The notes under the pieces were generated by a model. It was not told the origin of the DNA, did not search any database, and saw nothing but the letters and a program-made list of their open reading frames with translations. From the NCBI GenBank assembly GCA_036015235.1, contig CP107926.1, positions 2,232,001-2,296,000 on the forward strand: a stretch of 64,000 nucleotides of DNA, written 5' to 3'. Position numbers and translations under genes: made by a program. Shown piece after piece: positions 9,156 through 17,810 of the stretch (positions are counted from its first letter, which is position 1; each line of letters starts with the position of its first letter). Source of the stretch: Streptomyces sp. NBC_00433 (lineage in GTDB: Bacteria > Actinomycetota > Actinomycetes > Streptomycetales > Streptomycetaceae).

Positions 9156-10393
9156 CCTGGGAAGACTGCCCGCTGCGCGCCATCAGCGTCGAGACCACCG
9201 GCCACGACGAGGAGACGGCTCGGATCGTGGCCATCGCGTTGGTCTCCATTGACGGCACGGTGCCCCCCGACTGTGAATACCTGCTGATCAACCCCGGCGT
9301 CCCGATCCCGGCCGAGGCCACCGCCCGGCATGGCATCACCACCGACCAGGTGCGGGCCGAGGGGTCAGCTCCCGCCGAGGCGCTCCAGACCATCCGGAAC
9401 CGGATCGAGGGTGCCTGGGGCAGCAGTTACCCGTTGGTCGGCTTCGACATCGTCCGCACGCTTACCCTGCTGGACCGGGAAATGCGCCGCCATCTCCGCG
9501 CCGGGCTGGCGGTGACCGGCGCAGTGGTCGACCCCCACATCATCGACCTGGCCATGGACCGCCGTGACGGCCCCAGGTCGCTGGCCGAGACCTGCGAGTA
9601 CTACCGGGTACGGCACGACCGCTCGCACGGTCCCGTCGAAGACGCGCTCGCCGCCGCCCGTCTGGCGTGGAAACTGGCCCGGGGGCACCCGGACGAGGTC
9701 AGGCGCAAGCGGCTGCCGGAGTTGCACCGTCAGCAGATCGACTGGGCGCACCAGTATGCGGATCCCAGCTGGCCGCTACGACCCAACTCCACCGTCGACC
9801 CCCGATGGGATCCGGCGATGTTCACGGCAGTCCACGACAAGATCCGTGCCGACTGGGAGGCTAGACTTCGAGCTGACGGCCCGCGACCATTCGACACCGA
9901 GCTCCACATCGTCAACGACACTCAAGCCGCTCACCCCTACTTCACGTCGATCCGCTGCCTGCCGCACAACGTGGGCCATGACGACTCGTTCCCCATTGCG
10001 CTCATGGGCGCACTCGCCCAGGCGATGTCAGCCGACCGCGTCGTCATCGCCTGGGAGGCTGCTTCCCTGCAGTTGGCCACGTGGAGCCCAGGCATGCCAC
10101 TGCCTGAAGCAGGGCGAACCTACACACTGCAGCTACTCGACGTCGTGGTCGGCACCGCGACCCGCCTGTGCCGACACCCGTACATCCCACCCGCCCGCGA
10201 CGGCAGCACGTCGTTCTCCTGGAGTGCCACAACGGTCATCGATCATCCGACCGAACCTCTCCACCCGGTCATCACGAACATGATCAGGATGTGGCGCGAA
10301 CCAAACCGCGCGCCCCAAGCCGAGTTCTCGTGGCGCTACGACTTCCGTCGAATGGGCTACACCATCACCGACGTTGTTCGTCCCCGTGGCTAG
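9152..10393 (+). CDS. DEDDh exonuclease-like protein with altered catalytic positions and a large C-terminal domain, 413 aa
   Basis: The first ~170 residues match the DnaQ-type 3'-5' exonuclease fold. Motif I reads ISVETTG, with Ser12 where the catalytic Asp is expected and Glu14 kept. Motif II reads LVGFDIVRTLTLLDRE, with Thr103 at the second Asp position. Motif III SHGPVED keeps His159 and Asp164. So two of the metal-binding acids appear lost, and the protein may bind rather than cut nucleic acid. Residues ~180-413 are a domain I do not recognise. ATG 9152 overlaps the upstream stop (ATGA). The alignment is by eye; the fold assignment is firmer than the claim of inactivity. Confidence 0.75.
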   Translation: MTWEDCPLRAISVETTGHDEETARIVAIALVSIDGTVPPDCEYLLINPGVPIPAEATARHGITTDQVRAEGSAPAEALQTIRNRIEGAWGSSYPLVGFDIVRTLTLLDREMRRHLRAGLAVTGAVVDPHIIDLAMDRRDGPRSLAETCEYYRVRHDRSHGPVEDALAAARLAWKLARGHPDEVRRKRLPELHRQQIDWAHQYADPSWPLRPNSTVDPRWDPAMFTAVHDKIRADWEARLRADGPRPFDTELHIVNDTQAAHPYFTSIRCLPHNVGHDDSFPIALMGALAQAMSADRVVIAWEAASLQLATWSPGMPLPEAGRTYTLQLLDVVVGTATRLCRHPYIPPARDGSTSFSWSATTVIDHPTEPLHPVITNMIRMWREPNRAPQAEFSWRYDFRRMGYTITDVVRPRG

Positions 10394-10498
10394 CCCCATC
10401 CGTCGTGGTTTCGTTCGAGCCTGGCGAGCTCTGATCTCGCCTGGGCTTGGGCCTGCGCGAGTGTGAGCCCGCCGGACGCGCCGCGGATGGCGGCAGCC
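10390..10498 (-). pseudogene. C-terminal remnant of a minus-strand gene cut by the IS3 fragment
   Basis: The minus strand reads ...AAIRGASGGLTLAQAQAQAR... and ends at a TAG (10392-10390) that overlaps the stop of the exonuclease-like gene. About 35 codons remain before the IS3 end at 10499. Unknown function; it may be the tail of a convergent gene lost when the IS inserted. Confidence 0.3.
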
Positions 10499-11253
10499 GG
10501 GCCTTCCCCCATGAAGGTGGGCACGCGGTTATTGATCACGCGGCGAGTGTGAGTTTAGCGGTGTGGTGTCGGTGTTCGTATTCGTTGGGGCTGAGGTAGC
10601 CGTTGGCGGAGTGCCGGCGGCGGGTGTTGTAGCGGGTCAGCCAGGCGAAGACAGTCCGACGGCAGGTGCCGGCGTCGCCGAAGTCGTGGGCGCCCTGGAG
10701 GGTCTCGCGTTTCAGAGAAGCGTGGAAACTTTCGCAGGCCGCGTTGTCGGCGCTGGTGCCGATCGCGCCCATCGACCGGGTGACCCCGAGCTGGTCGCAG
10801 AGGTCGGTGTAGGCCCGGGAGCCGTATTGGGCCCCGTGGTCGCAGTGGAACACCGCGCCGTCCAGACTCCCGCGAGTCGCGGCGGCCATCCGCAACGCGT
10901 CGGAGACCAGACTGGTGCGCATGTGGTCGGCGATGGACCAGCCCATGACCTTGCGGCTGAAGCAGTCCAGCACCGTCGCGAGATAGAGGAACTCCCCGCC
11001 CGCGAGCGGGAGATACGTGATGTCGCCCATGAGTTTGAGCCCCGGCTCGGTGGCGGTGAAGTCCCGCTGGAACAGGTCCGGGACCGGTGAGGCGGCCGGG
11101 TCCGGGACGGTGGTGCGCACGCGTCTGCGCAGGCGGATGCCGGTGATGGAGAACGTCCGCATGATCCGGGCGACCCGCTTCTCGTTGACCCGCTGCCCTT
11201 TCTCGCGGAGCTCGGCCGCCACTCGCGGGGAGCCGTAAGCGCCGCCGGACTCT
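10499..11253 (-). mobile_element. Truncated IS3-family element
   Basis: The right end (GGGCCTTCCCCCATGAAGG read from 10499) matches that of the complete IS3 element at 17394-18741. The element is cut at 11253, directly at the TIR of the rve-type element. OrfA and the first part of OrfB are missing, and no matching remainder is seen beyond 13923. This is therefore a truncation, not a clean insertion. Confidence 0.8.
10536..11253 (-). pseudogene. IS3-family OrfB transposase, N-terminally truncated
   Basis: Retains about 238 codons of the rve integrase-type catalytic region: MGDITYLP with the first Asp, HCDHGAQYGSRAY with the second Asp, and an ESFHASLKRE block with the Glu. It corresponds to the C-terminal four fifths of the intact protein at 17807-18703 and differs from it at scattered residues. 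Codons upstream of ESGGAYGSPR come from the neighbouring element, so the protein is unlikely to work. Confidence 0.85.
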
Positions 11254-11369
11254 GCGGGTGCCGATAAATCATCCGACCAGGTCACGGCCGTGATCGCCGG
11301 TCTCCACCTGCGCCTGCTCCTTCCCCTCGATGTTCGCCTGCGCAGGGGATGAAGGCATCATGATCTGTC

Positions 11370-11640
11370 GTGCTCCTGCGCCTGGCCTACCTCACCGCGA
11401 CCAACGCCCTGGCGCTCCTGCGCCTGCTGCCGATGAGCGACCACGATAAGGACATCGAGATCCTTGCACTCCGACACCAGCTGCTGGTCCTGCAACGCCA
11501 GGTCGACAAACCCTCCTTCACCGACACCGACCGCGCACTCCTCGCCGGCCTGCTCCACCACCTCCCGATGGACAAACTGCGCCACCTCCTCCTCCTGGTA
11601 AGCCCCGACACGATCCTGCGCTGGCACCGCGACCTACTCA
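11370..11640 (+). pseudogene. rve-type transposase, N-terminal part (copy 1)
   Basis: Encodes the first ~90 residues (MLLRLAYLTATNALALLRLL ... RWHRDLL) of the 363-aa protein found intact at 40184-41275. The frame is broken at 11641 by the IS5-family element and continues at 13074. The last residues read past 11640 come from the inserted TIR. Confidence 0.88.
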
Positions 11641-11717
11641 GAGGGCGGTAAGTGACGTACTGCCCGTTTCGCGCTTGCAGGTGGGGCTGTCGGGCTGGTG
11701 GTGGCCTCTTCGGGTGG

Positions 11718-12141
11718 CTATCGCCGTGGCTGGGTGAACAACCCCTGCTCGGACTCGATCAGGATCCCGCGTTCGACCAGCCGCTTCAGCTTCAACCGGA
11801 CGTTGTTGACGTTGCTGGGCGCGATCTCCAGAGCCATCGCCTCGCAGACCGCCCGCGCCCGCAGCGGGGCGTCGGCCGCGGCGAACACCCGCCATGATCT
11901 GCCGGTAGGCCGGATGGTCCGGCAGCTTCGTGGCCGGTGGCGTCGGCGGGGACGGATCGGGCAGGGCCAGCAGCGTCTTGCGGGTGATGCGGACTTCTTC
12001 GGCGAGGCGGTCGAACTCCGCCAGTTGCGCGTTGAGTTCGGCGATGCGTCCCCGCGTGGTCTCGGCCTGCGTGGCGATCTCGCGCTCTTGCTCCTCCAGG
12101 CGCGCCAGCACCGCTCCCAAGGTCAGCTCGCTGCCGCTCAC
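11718..12141 (-). pseudogene. IS5-associated accessory protein, frameshifted copy
   Basis: Homologue of the gene at 2794-3222. It starts at GTG 12141 in a GTGA overlap with the transposase stop. The coiled-coil half is intact (LTLGAVLARLEEQEREIATQ). After AYRQIMA there is one extra G in a G run near 11893, which breaks the frame. The original frame resumes as NVNNVRLKLKRLVERGIL and ends at TAG 11718-11720. Keeping both halves recognisable suggests recent decay. Confidence 0.75.
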
Positions 12142-12968
12142 GCGCTGCGCCAGGTGGGGGTGGAGGTCGCGGTCAGTATCCGGGCCATCCGGTCGCTTAT
12201 GGCCCAGTACACCCTCGACTCGGCAGAGGCGGGCCGGTGTTCGTAGTCCCGTACCAGCCTGCGGTGCAGCGTCATGATCCCGTTCACCTGCTCCACCACC
12301 CACCTCTTGGGCTGCGGGACGAACCCGCTGCCCTCCGGGTTACGCTCGACGACTTCGACGTCGATGCCCACCTTCCGCCCGTGGTCGATGACAGCGTTCT
12401 TGAACCCCTGGTCCACCAGGGCCTTCTGCACCGTGTCGGTGTCGGCGGCGACCTTGTCCAGCAAGGCGATGCCGGCGGCGTTGTCGTGCGCGGACGCGGC
12501 CAGCACCACCACCGCGATCACCAGACCGAGAACATCAACTGCCAGGCCGCGCTTGCGGCCCGGGACTTTTTTTGCCGCGTCCCTTCCGGTGGTGTCGGCG
12601 GGCACTCCGACGGCCGCGTGCAGGCTCTGGGTGTCGAGCACCACCAGGCTGGGGTCGGCCTTGCGCCCCCGGCTCTCGCGCACCTGCCAGCGCAGCAGGT
12701 CGTGGATGGTCTGGTCGGTGCCGTCATCGCGCCACGTGTAGAAGTAGTACTTCACCGCGCCGACCGGGGGCAGGTCGTGGGGGAGGTAGTCCCACTGGCA
12801 GCCGGTACGGGACTGGTAGAGTAGGGCGTTGACGATCTCCCGCATCGCGTAGGCGCCCTGGTGGCCGCTGACGGAGGGATGCCGAGCCTTCCAGGAGGCG
12901 ATGACGGGCTCGATCAGGGCCCACCGCTCGTCGGACAAGTCGCTCTTGTAGGGCTGGCGGTCGCTCAC
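12138..12968 (-). CDS. IS5-family transposase, 276 aa (copy 2)
   Basis: The same length and layout as the transposase at 1967-2797. The GTG at 12968 (VSDRQPYKSDLSDERWALIE) aligns with the start there; an upstream start at 12977 would add three residues. DTQSLHAAVG marks the first catalytic Asp and RRLVRDYEHRP the C-terminal block. It ends in the GTGA overlap with the accessory gene. Apparently intact inside its TIRs. Confidence 0.92.
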   Translation of the reverse strand: MSDRQPYKSDLSDERWALIEPVIASWKARHPSVSGHQGAYAMREIVNALLYQSRTGCQWDYLPHDLPPVGAVKYYFYTWRDDGTDQTIHDLLRWQVRESRGRKADPSLVVLDTQSLHAAVGVPADTTGRDAAKKVPGRKRGLAVDVLGLVIAVVVLAASAHDNAAGIALLDKVAADTDTVQKALVDQGFKNAVIDHGRKVGIDVEVVERNPEGSGFVPQPKRWVVEQVNGIMTLHRRLVRDYEHRPASAESRVYWAISDRMARILTATSTPTWRSA

Positions 12969-13073
12969 GAAGAACACTCCAGCACGACAGAACTCCCCGA
13001 TCAGCGCCGATGCCCCTGCGCCACACGTTCCAGCGACAACAAACGCGGCATCACGTCACATACCGCCCTCTCA

Positions 13074-13894
13074 AACGGCGCCACGCCGCAACCTGCACAC
13101 CCAAGAGGCGCGGACGGCCACCTACCATCCGCTCCATCCGCGCGCTCGTCCTGCGCCTCGCCCGTGAGAACAGTTCCTGGGGATACCGGCGCATCCACGG
13201 CGAACTCGCCGCCCTGGGCATCAAGGTCGCTGCCTCCACCGTCTGGGAGATCCTCAAAGAGCACGGCATCCCACCCGCGCCAGATCGCCAGAACACCACG
13301 TGGGCAGACTTCCTGCGCGACCAGGCCAGCGCCCTGCTCGCCTGCGACTTCTTCGAAACCCGCACCCTCACCGGTGCACACCTGTACGTCTTCGCCGTCA
13401 TCGAGCACTCCACCCGACGCGTTCGGATCCTCGGCGCCACCGCACACCCCACCGCGCAGTGGGTGGTACAGCTCGGACGCAACCTCCTCATGGACCTCGA
13501 AGACGCGGGTAGCAAAGCCAGGTTCCTCATCCGCGACCGCGACTCCAAGTTCACGACCGCCTTCGACGTCCTACTCGCCGACGCCGGACTCGAGACCGTC
13601 AGGAGCGGTGTACGGATGCCGCGCATGAACTCCATCATGGAGCGCTGGATACAAACCTGCCGGCGCGAACTCCTCGACAGAACCCTGATCTGGAATCAGA
13701 GACACCTCCTGCATGCGCTCCGCGAGTTCGAGTCCTTCTACAACCAGCACCGACCGCACCGCACCCTGAAGCAAGCCGCTCCACTCCGCCCACTACCCGA
13801 ACCGACCAGCCTGCCAGACAACACCAGGCGCCTGGAGGTCCACCGACGCGACCGACTCGGCGGAACACTCCACGAATACCAACATGCTGCGTGA
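13074..13894 (+). pseudogene. rve-type transposase, C-terminal part (copy 1)
   Basis: Continues the transposase broken at 11640. Contains LLACDFFETRTL (first Asp), FLIRDRDSKF (second Asp) and MNSIMERWIQTCRREL (Glu), and ends LHEYQHAA as in the intact copy. With the inserted IS removed, the frame runs HRDLL-KRRHAATC without a break, so loss of function came from the insertion. Confidence 0.88.
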
Positions 13895-13931
13895 CCAGGC
13901 CGGATGATTATTCGGCACCCGCACTGCTGGA

Positions 13932-14525
13932 TCAATTGCAGATGTACCAGGAGCCCCAACCGCCGTTGTACGTGCGGCACCAGTAGTTGTTGTCGCTGCC
14001 GCGCACCTGCATCGTTGCCAGCGGGAGGGCGATGTTGGCCCCCCATACTCCGTTGAGGATGTCGTGGGCGCCCATGCTGGTCCACGAGGACCAGGTGCCG
14101 GTGCTGGTGTTCCACCAGGTGTCCCACACCTTCGCGTCCGTGCCCAGGACGCTGTATTCGACACGTCCGTCGGTCCAGGCGAACCTCTCGACGTTCGAGC
14201 CGCACTTGTAGACGCCGGTCGGAGCCCCCACATAGGGAGGCGTGAACTGACAGGCCGAGGCTGCAACGGCCGAGCTGGTCGTGGCTCCACTGGCGGTCAC
14301 CGCCACGGCGGTGGCAACGGGGAGCGCCGCGGTGGCGACGGGGACGGACTGCTGCTGCAGTCCCGGAACGAACGTGTGTGCACTGTACGTCGGTGAGGCA
14401 CCGGACGCGGTGACCTCGTGCGTGCCTAAGTTGTGCGGGGTGTCAGCGCCTGCCGGCGCTGCCGACGCCCCGACGGCGAGCGCGGCCGCGGCGGTCAGCC
14501 CCATGAGGGCGTGTCGGATCTTCAT
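13932..14525 (-). CDS. Secreted PLL-like lectin-type protein, 197 aa
   Basis: The start is ATG 14525, preceded by a strong AGGGGGAGG ribosome binding site; upstream starts are ignored. Residues 1-28 form a signal peptide (MKIRHALMGL, Ala-rich core, AGADT). A Ser/Thr/Ala-rich linker follows. The last ~90 residues hold Trp-rich beta-type repeats (WDTWWNTSTGTWSSW, WCRTYNGGWGSW) like those of PLL-type sugar-binding propellers, but only about one and a half repeats, shorter than usual. The gene ends 8 bp from the rve-type IS. Likely extracellular; the ligand is unknown. Confidence 0.7.
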   Translation of the reverse strand: MKIRHALMGLTAAAALAVGASAAPAGADTPHNLGTHEVTASGASPTYSAHTFVPGLQQQSVPVATAALPVATAVAVTASGATTSSAVAASACQFTPPYVGAPTGVYKCGSNVERFAWTDGRVEYSVLGTDAKVWDTWWNTSTGTWSSWTSMGAHDILNGVWGANIALPLATMQVRGSDNNYWCRTYNGGWGSWYICN

Positions 14526-14685
14526 CGGGTTTCCTCCCCCTCGCGCCCGGCTCCGAAAACCAGGCGCCATCGGCTGGTATGGCCATTGTGATGGACTCGT
14601 CGACGCTTATCGGAGGGATTCGTGGCGGAATGGCTTATACCGGGCCACTCATATCCCGGGGTGGCGAGTTTCAAAGGTGGGCGCC

Positions 14686-16025
14686 CAGGGCTGATGCGTT
14701 CTCAGCAGGTGGTCTTGAGGAGTGTGGTGGCATGGTCGGGGCGTGACCGGTAGTGGTCGGTTGCGGCGGCGATGTTGGTCCAGCCGGCTTGGCGCATGAG
14801 GGCGATGGCGAGGTTGCGCAGGGTTGCCATGGCGCGGGGTGCGCTGCCGGTGCGGATCTTGGAGGCGTCCTCGGCGAACGTCACGTCTCTCACGTGGTGC
14901 AGGGCTTCCACAGACCAGTGGCCCTGGACGAGTTCGGCCAGGCGGGTGGGGTCGGCCTGGCCGGGGGTGAGGCTGGTGACGGCGTAGACGGTCTTCGTCT
15001 GGACCTTGCCGGTCTTGGCGTTGACGCGGCGTCGCTTGATCTCGATGGCCTGGACGGCGTGCGGGAACAGCAGCCCGGCTTCGACGGTGCACACCTTCAG
15101 CCGCCGGACCTCGCGCCGTCCATGCGCGGCGGTGCGGGTGCGGTTCAGCAGCGGCATCTGCCGCCAGGGCAGGCGCCGCAGTTGCCGGCGCAGCTTCTTC
15201 TGGTTGCCCTTGACGACCAGGACGTAGTGCCCGCCGGCGGCGACGATCTTCTTCGCGGTCTTTCGCTGGGTGTGCATGGCGTCGGCGGTGACAACCACAC
15301 CGTGCAGGTCGAAGCGGGCCAGGAGTGGGGCCATGGCCGGGATCTCGTTGCTCTTGGCCGCCACTTGGCGCTGGGCGATGACGGTCTGACTGCCGTGCAG
15401 GGCGGCGGCCAGCAGGTGTATCGCAGTCTTGCTGTCGGTGCGCGAGCCGCGCACCGTCTTGCCGTCCACCGCCAGTCCGACCAGGGCTTTGCCCTCCTCG
15501 ACGGGATCGGCGGCGTGGCCGGAGAGCCAGGTTCCGACGGCGTCGTCCAGGGCGTCGCCGTCGATACGGGCGAGCAGTCGGCCGAGCGTGGAAGCGTTGG
15601 GCGTGGCGCGGGCGAGGCCGAGTCCGGCGCGGACCTGCGGGTCGGCGTCGGCAGCGTAGCGGGCGATCTGCGCGAGGGAGCGGGCTCCGCCGAGCACCGC
15701 CGTCAGGCACAGGGCCAGCAGCACGCCGATGCGGTAGCGGCGCCCGCGCACCCGGCGGGGATCGGGCACGGCGGCCAGCACCGCAGACAGCGAGGCCAGC
15801 TCGTGCGGTTCGATGGACGGGCAGGGCTCATTGCCGCCCTCGCAGTGGCGCGCGAGGACGTTGATCAAGGAGGATGACACGCGGACGCGACTCCAGGACG
15901 ATCTTCGGTCTCAGAAGCCTTGATCATCTGGCGTCGCGTCTCTTGCTTCCACTCCAGCAAACCGCCTATAAGGCCCAGAGCCGACGAACCGCCCTATCCC
16001 ACCAGCTGAGAACGCATCAGCCCTG
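14686..16025 (-). mobile_element. ISAs1-family element, 1,340 bp
   Basis: Perfect 20-bp terminal inverted repeats: CAGGGCTGATGCGTTCTCAG starting at 14686 and its complement ending at 16025. One transposase gene fills it. No target duplication is evident in the flanks, so one side may have been rearranged after insertion; the right flank is a cut IS5-type transposase. Confidence 0.92.
14702..15880 (-). CDS. ISAs1-family transposase, 392 aa
   Basis: Full-length DDE transposase of the H-repeat/ISAs1 type. The N-terminal DDE_Tnp_1-associated domain covers ~25-110 ([20 protein letters not shown]). Catalytic region: [12 protein letters not shown] (Asp), [12 protein letters not shown] (Asp) and [20 protein letters not shown] (Glu). 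The C-terminus lies 16 bp inside the left TIR. Intact and probably active. Confidence 0.95.
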   Translation of the reverse strand: MSSSLINVLARHCEGGNEPCPSIEPHELASLSAVLAAVPDPRRVRGRRYRIGVLLALCLTAVLGGARSLAQIARYAADADPQVRAGLGLARATPNASTLGRLLARIDGDALDDAVGTWLSGHAADPVEEGKALVGLAVDGKTVRGSRTDSKTAIHLLAAALHGSQTVIAQRQVAAKSNEIPAMAPLLARFDLHGVVVTADAMHTQRKTAKKIVAAGGHYVLVVKGNQKKLRRQLRRLPWRQMPLLNRTRTAAHGRREVRRLKVCTVEAGLLFPHAVQAIEIKRRRVNAKTGKVQTKTVYAVTSLTPGQADPTRLAELVQGHWSVEALHHVRDVTFAEDASKIRTGSAPRAMATLRNLAIALMRQAGWTNIAAATDHYRSRPDHATTLLKTTC

Positions 16026-16026
16026 G

Positions 16027-16151
16027 TCGAGCAGGCCATGGCAACCCTCAAGAACTGGCGGCTCCTGCGCAAGCTCCGATGCTCCACTACCCGGATCACC
16101 GCCCTCGTTCAAGCCGTGCTCACCCTGCATCTGGCCAGCTCAGACCGATGA
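16027..16151 (+). pseudogene. C-terminal fragment of an IS5-type (DDE_Tnp_4) transposase
   Basis: About 40 codons (VEQAMATLKNWRLLRKLRCS ... LTLHLASSDR) match the usual C-terminus of DDE_Tnp_4 transposases. The fragment begins directly at the right end of the ISAs1 element, which removed or displaced the rest. Confidence 0.7.
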
Positions 16152-16164
16152 TGGAAAGGGCTCC

Positions 16165-16440
16165 GTGCCTGCCACGCTCTCCGGGCCGATCACCTGGCAG
16201 ACGGTCATGAACCGGACGCCCACCAACTACGCCGAATCCCTGGGGTCGGAGGCGAGCTTCGTTGCGTTCGTGACGGGCCAATCCCACCTCCTGCCCACCG
16301 TGACCTGCAGACTCAACACTCGCGGGGACTTTGGCACGCCCCTGCCCTTGATCGTGTTCAACGGAAGGCCAGCGCAACATGAAAACGTTCAAGCGAGCCC
16401 GTCTTCTGCAACCGCAGCGGACTGCCGAGATGCGCGCTGA
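16165..16440 (+). CDS. Hypothetical protein, 91 aa
   Basis: GTG 16165 is preceded by GGAAAGGG at a good distance. The first ~75 codons have strong third-position GC bias (VPATLSGPITWQTVMNRTPT, then a Gly/Leu-rich stretch). The last residues look less coding-like. No family is recognised. It may be a remnant left between IS fragments. Confidence 0.35.
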   Translation: MPATLSGPITWQTVMNRTPTNYAESLGSEASFVAFVTGQSHLLPTVTCRLNTRGDFGTPLPLIVFNGRPAQHENVQASPSSATAADCRDAR

Positions 16441-16475
16441 CCTGTGTGGATGGCAATTTAGGCACCCACAACGCT

Positions 16476-16525
16476 CCGCCGAGTGGGAAACATCCTGCGT
16501 GCATACGGAAATTCCCACTCGGCGG
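16476..16525. terminator. Long hairpin downstream of the ChW-protein gene
   Basis: CCGCCGAGTGGGAA (16476-16489) pairs perfectly with TTCCCACTCGGCGG (16512-16525) around a 22-nt loop. It lies just past the end of the minus-strand gene at 16602, so an intrinsic terminator without a clear U run is the likely role. Confidence 0.6.
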
Positions 16526-16601
16526 GCCGCAGTTCGGAGTCGGGTATTCTGCCGTGGCCGGGAGCCCGACGGCCAAGTCATAGGCCCCCGGCCTGGGTTA
16601 C

Positions 16602-17141
16602 TTACCTCACGCCGAGTTCGATGGCTTCCATCGGGATGCTTTGGCCTACGGTTCCGACTAGGACGTCATTTCCCCAGACCCAGCCGGTCCAGCCGATGTC
16701 ATGAAGGTGACCGTTAGCTCCGATTGTTCCACCAGTCGGCCGCCAGACTTCCACTGCCTGGATCGCGAGACTCTGGCCGGTGGTACCGATGGTGATGTCG
16801 CTGTCGCCAGAGGTGCACTGCGGCGTCTGCCACCCCAGTTTCTGGATGTGCGCCTGCGCACAGACCGTTCCCACGCCGGCCACGCCGATCCGCAGGGCTT
16901 CCAGGCGCAGTGACTGTCCCGTGGTTCCCGCAACTTCGCCGTTGCACACCACGCTCTGCCACCCCACCTTCTGGACGTGTGCCTGGTAGCAGATAGCGCC
17001 ACCTGACAGGGCCTCGGCGCTGTTGGCGAGGCTCGTGGCGGTGTTGTTCACCGGCGCGGCGGAGGCCGAGGCGGCGCCGGTTGCCATGCCGCCCACTGTA
17101 AATGCAGCAACAGCTATGGCTGTCGACAGATGTTTGAACAT
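16602..17141 (-). CDS. Secreted protein with ChW (hydrophobic-Trp) repeats, 179 aa
   Basis: ATG 17141 follows AGGGGGAA. Residues 1-29 are a signal peptide (MFKHLSTAIAVAAFTVGG ... ASA). The mature part has three repeats of the ChW type: VGWQSVVCNGEVAGTTGQSL, LGWQTPQCTSG...GTTGQSL and IGWTGWVWG...GTVGQSI, each ending in a short EAIEL-like strand. Such repeats are known from exported clostridial and actinobacterial proteins and are thought to bind surfaces or sugars; the target here is unknown. Upstream DNA is shared with the truncated secreted gene at 18742-18863. Confidence 0.8.
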   Translation of the reverse strand: MFKHLSTAIAVAAFTVGGMATGAASASAAPVNNTATSLANSAEALSGGAICYQAHVQKVGWQSVVCNGEVAGTTGQSLRLEALRIGVAGVGTVCAQAHIQKLGWQTPQCTSGDSDITIGTTGQSLAIQAVEVWRPTGGTIGANGHLHDIGWTGWVWGNDVLVGTVGQSIPMEAIELGVR

Positions 17142-17217
17142 CAAAGTTCCCCCTGATCGTGCTGATTGTTGGTTGAAATCCGACTGCAACTCTGTTCCGT
17201 TCCGTCCCCCTTCCCCA

Positions 17218-17391
17218 GGTCCCAGGAGCAGCCACCCCTGAGCGCCGTCACCACCACCGATGCCGGCAGGTGACTCGGCTGTAGTGAGGATGCGCCCGAC
17301 AACCACGCCCCGTCATTGACGGAGCGTCTCGGCTTTGCGTCTCAGCACCAATCGGCACCTGGCCGAATGGTCAGTGAGCGCTGTGGCGGTA
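17218..17391. repeat. Diverged direct repeat, left copy (AraC tail plus intergenic DNA)
   Basis: Closely similar to 19036-19198, including GGATGCGCCCGAC, CACGCCCCGTCATTGACG and TCTCGGCTTTGCGTCTCAGC. Its right edge encodes the last six codons (YRHSAH, stop) of an AraC-family gene on the minus strand and is cut by the IS3 element. It is evidence of an earlier duplication of the AraC-gene/secreted-gene unit. Confidence 0.8.
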
Positions 17392-17465
17392 CTGGGTCCT
17401 CCCCCTGAGTGGTGGACACGCTGATACTGGATCTGCTTGATCCGGAGGAAGCGAGAAGACCGCCG

Positions 17466-17810
17466 ATGGCGATGAAGGACTACTCGGACGAGTTCAGGGC
17501 CGATGCCGTGGCCCTGTACGAGTCCACACCCGGGGCGATCTACAAGAGCATCGCCGCTGACCTGGGGATCAACAGGGCGACCCTGCGGGAGTGGGTGCTG
17601 CGGGACCGCGAACGCCGTGGCATCACCGCCGCGGCTGCGAAGCCGGGCGCCCAGCCCCGGGAGGCCGTGCCGTCCGCTGATCCGCACGAGCGGGTCCGAC
17701 AGCTGGAGGCCCGGGTGGCCGAGTTGGAGGCAAGTGAGCGCAAGCTCGCCACCGAGCGGGACATCCTCCGCAAGGCGGCCAAGTATTTCGCCGGAGAGAC
17801 GAACTGGTGA
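17466..17810 (+). CDS. IS3-family OrfA, 114 aa
   Basis: DNA-binding protein of the element: N-terminal HTH_Tnp_1 (YSDEFRADAVALYES, then INRATLREWVLRDRERRG) and a C-terminal leucine-zipper-like helix (VRQLEARVAELEASERKLAT). ATG 17466 is chosen; the frame is open further upstream from 17409. OrfB overlaps by GTGA, so re-initiation or frameshifting could give the fused transposase. Confidence 0.9.
   Translation: MAMKDYSDEFRADAVALYESTPGAIYKSIAADLGINRATLREWVLRDRERRGITAAAAKPGAQPREAVPSADPHERVRQLEARVAELEASERKLATERDILRKAAKYFAGETNW

Larger units (their letters stand above)
11641..13070 (-). mobile_element. IS5-family element (IS1031-like), copy 2, 1,430 bp
   Basis: TIRs GAGGGCGGTAAGTGACGT (from 11641) and GAGGGCGGTATGTGACGT (read inward from 13070) match at 17 of 18 positions. 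It is flanked by an exact 3-bp duplication TCA (11638-11640 and 13071-13073), a TNA target as in the IS1031 subgroup. It is inserted in the rve transposase gene and carries a transposase plus a frameshifted accessory gene. Confidence 0.92.
11254..13923 (+). mobile_element. rve-type IS element, copy 1, interrupted by an IS5-family element
   Basis: Terminal inverted repeats TGCGGGTGCCGATAAATCAT (from 11254) and the inverse of TGCGGGTGCCGAATAATCAT (ending 13923). Taking out the nested 1,430-bp element and one TCA duplication leaves 1,237 bp, close to the 1,238 bp of the intact copy at 40155-41392. The single gene is a rve-domain transposase of IS3/IS481-like type; I cannot name the exact ISfinder family. 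Confidence 0.8.

Noticed and set aside
14753..15877. 374-codon plus-strand frame opposite the ISAs1 transposase
   Set aside because: Antisense shadow of a clear ISAs1 transposase with DDE motifs.
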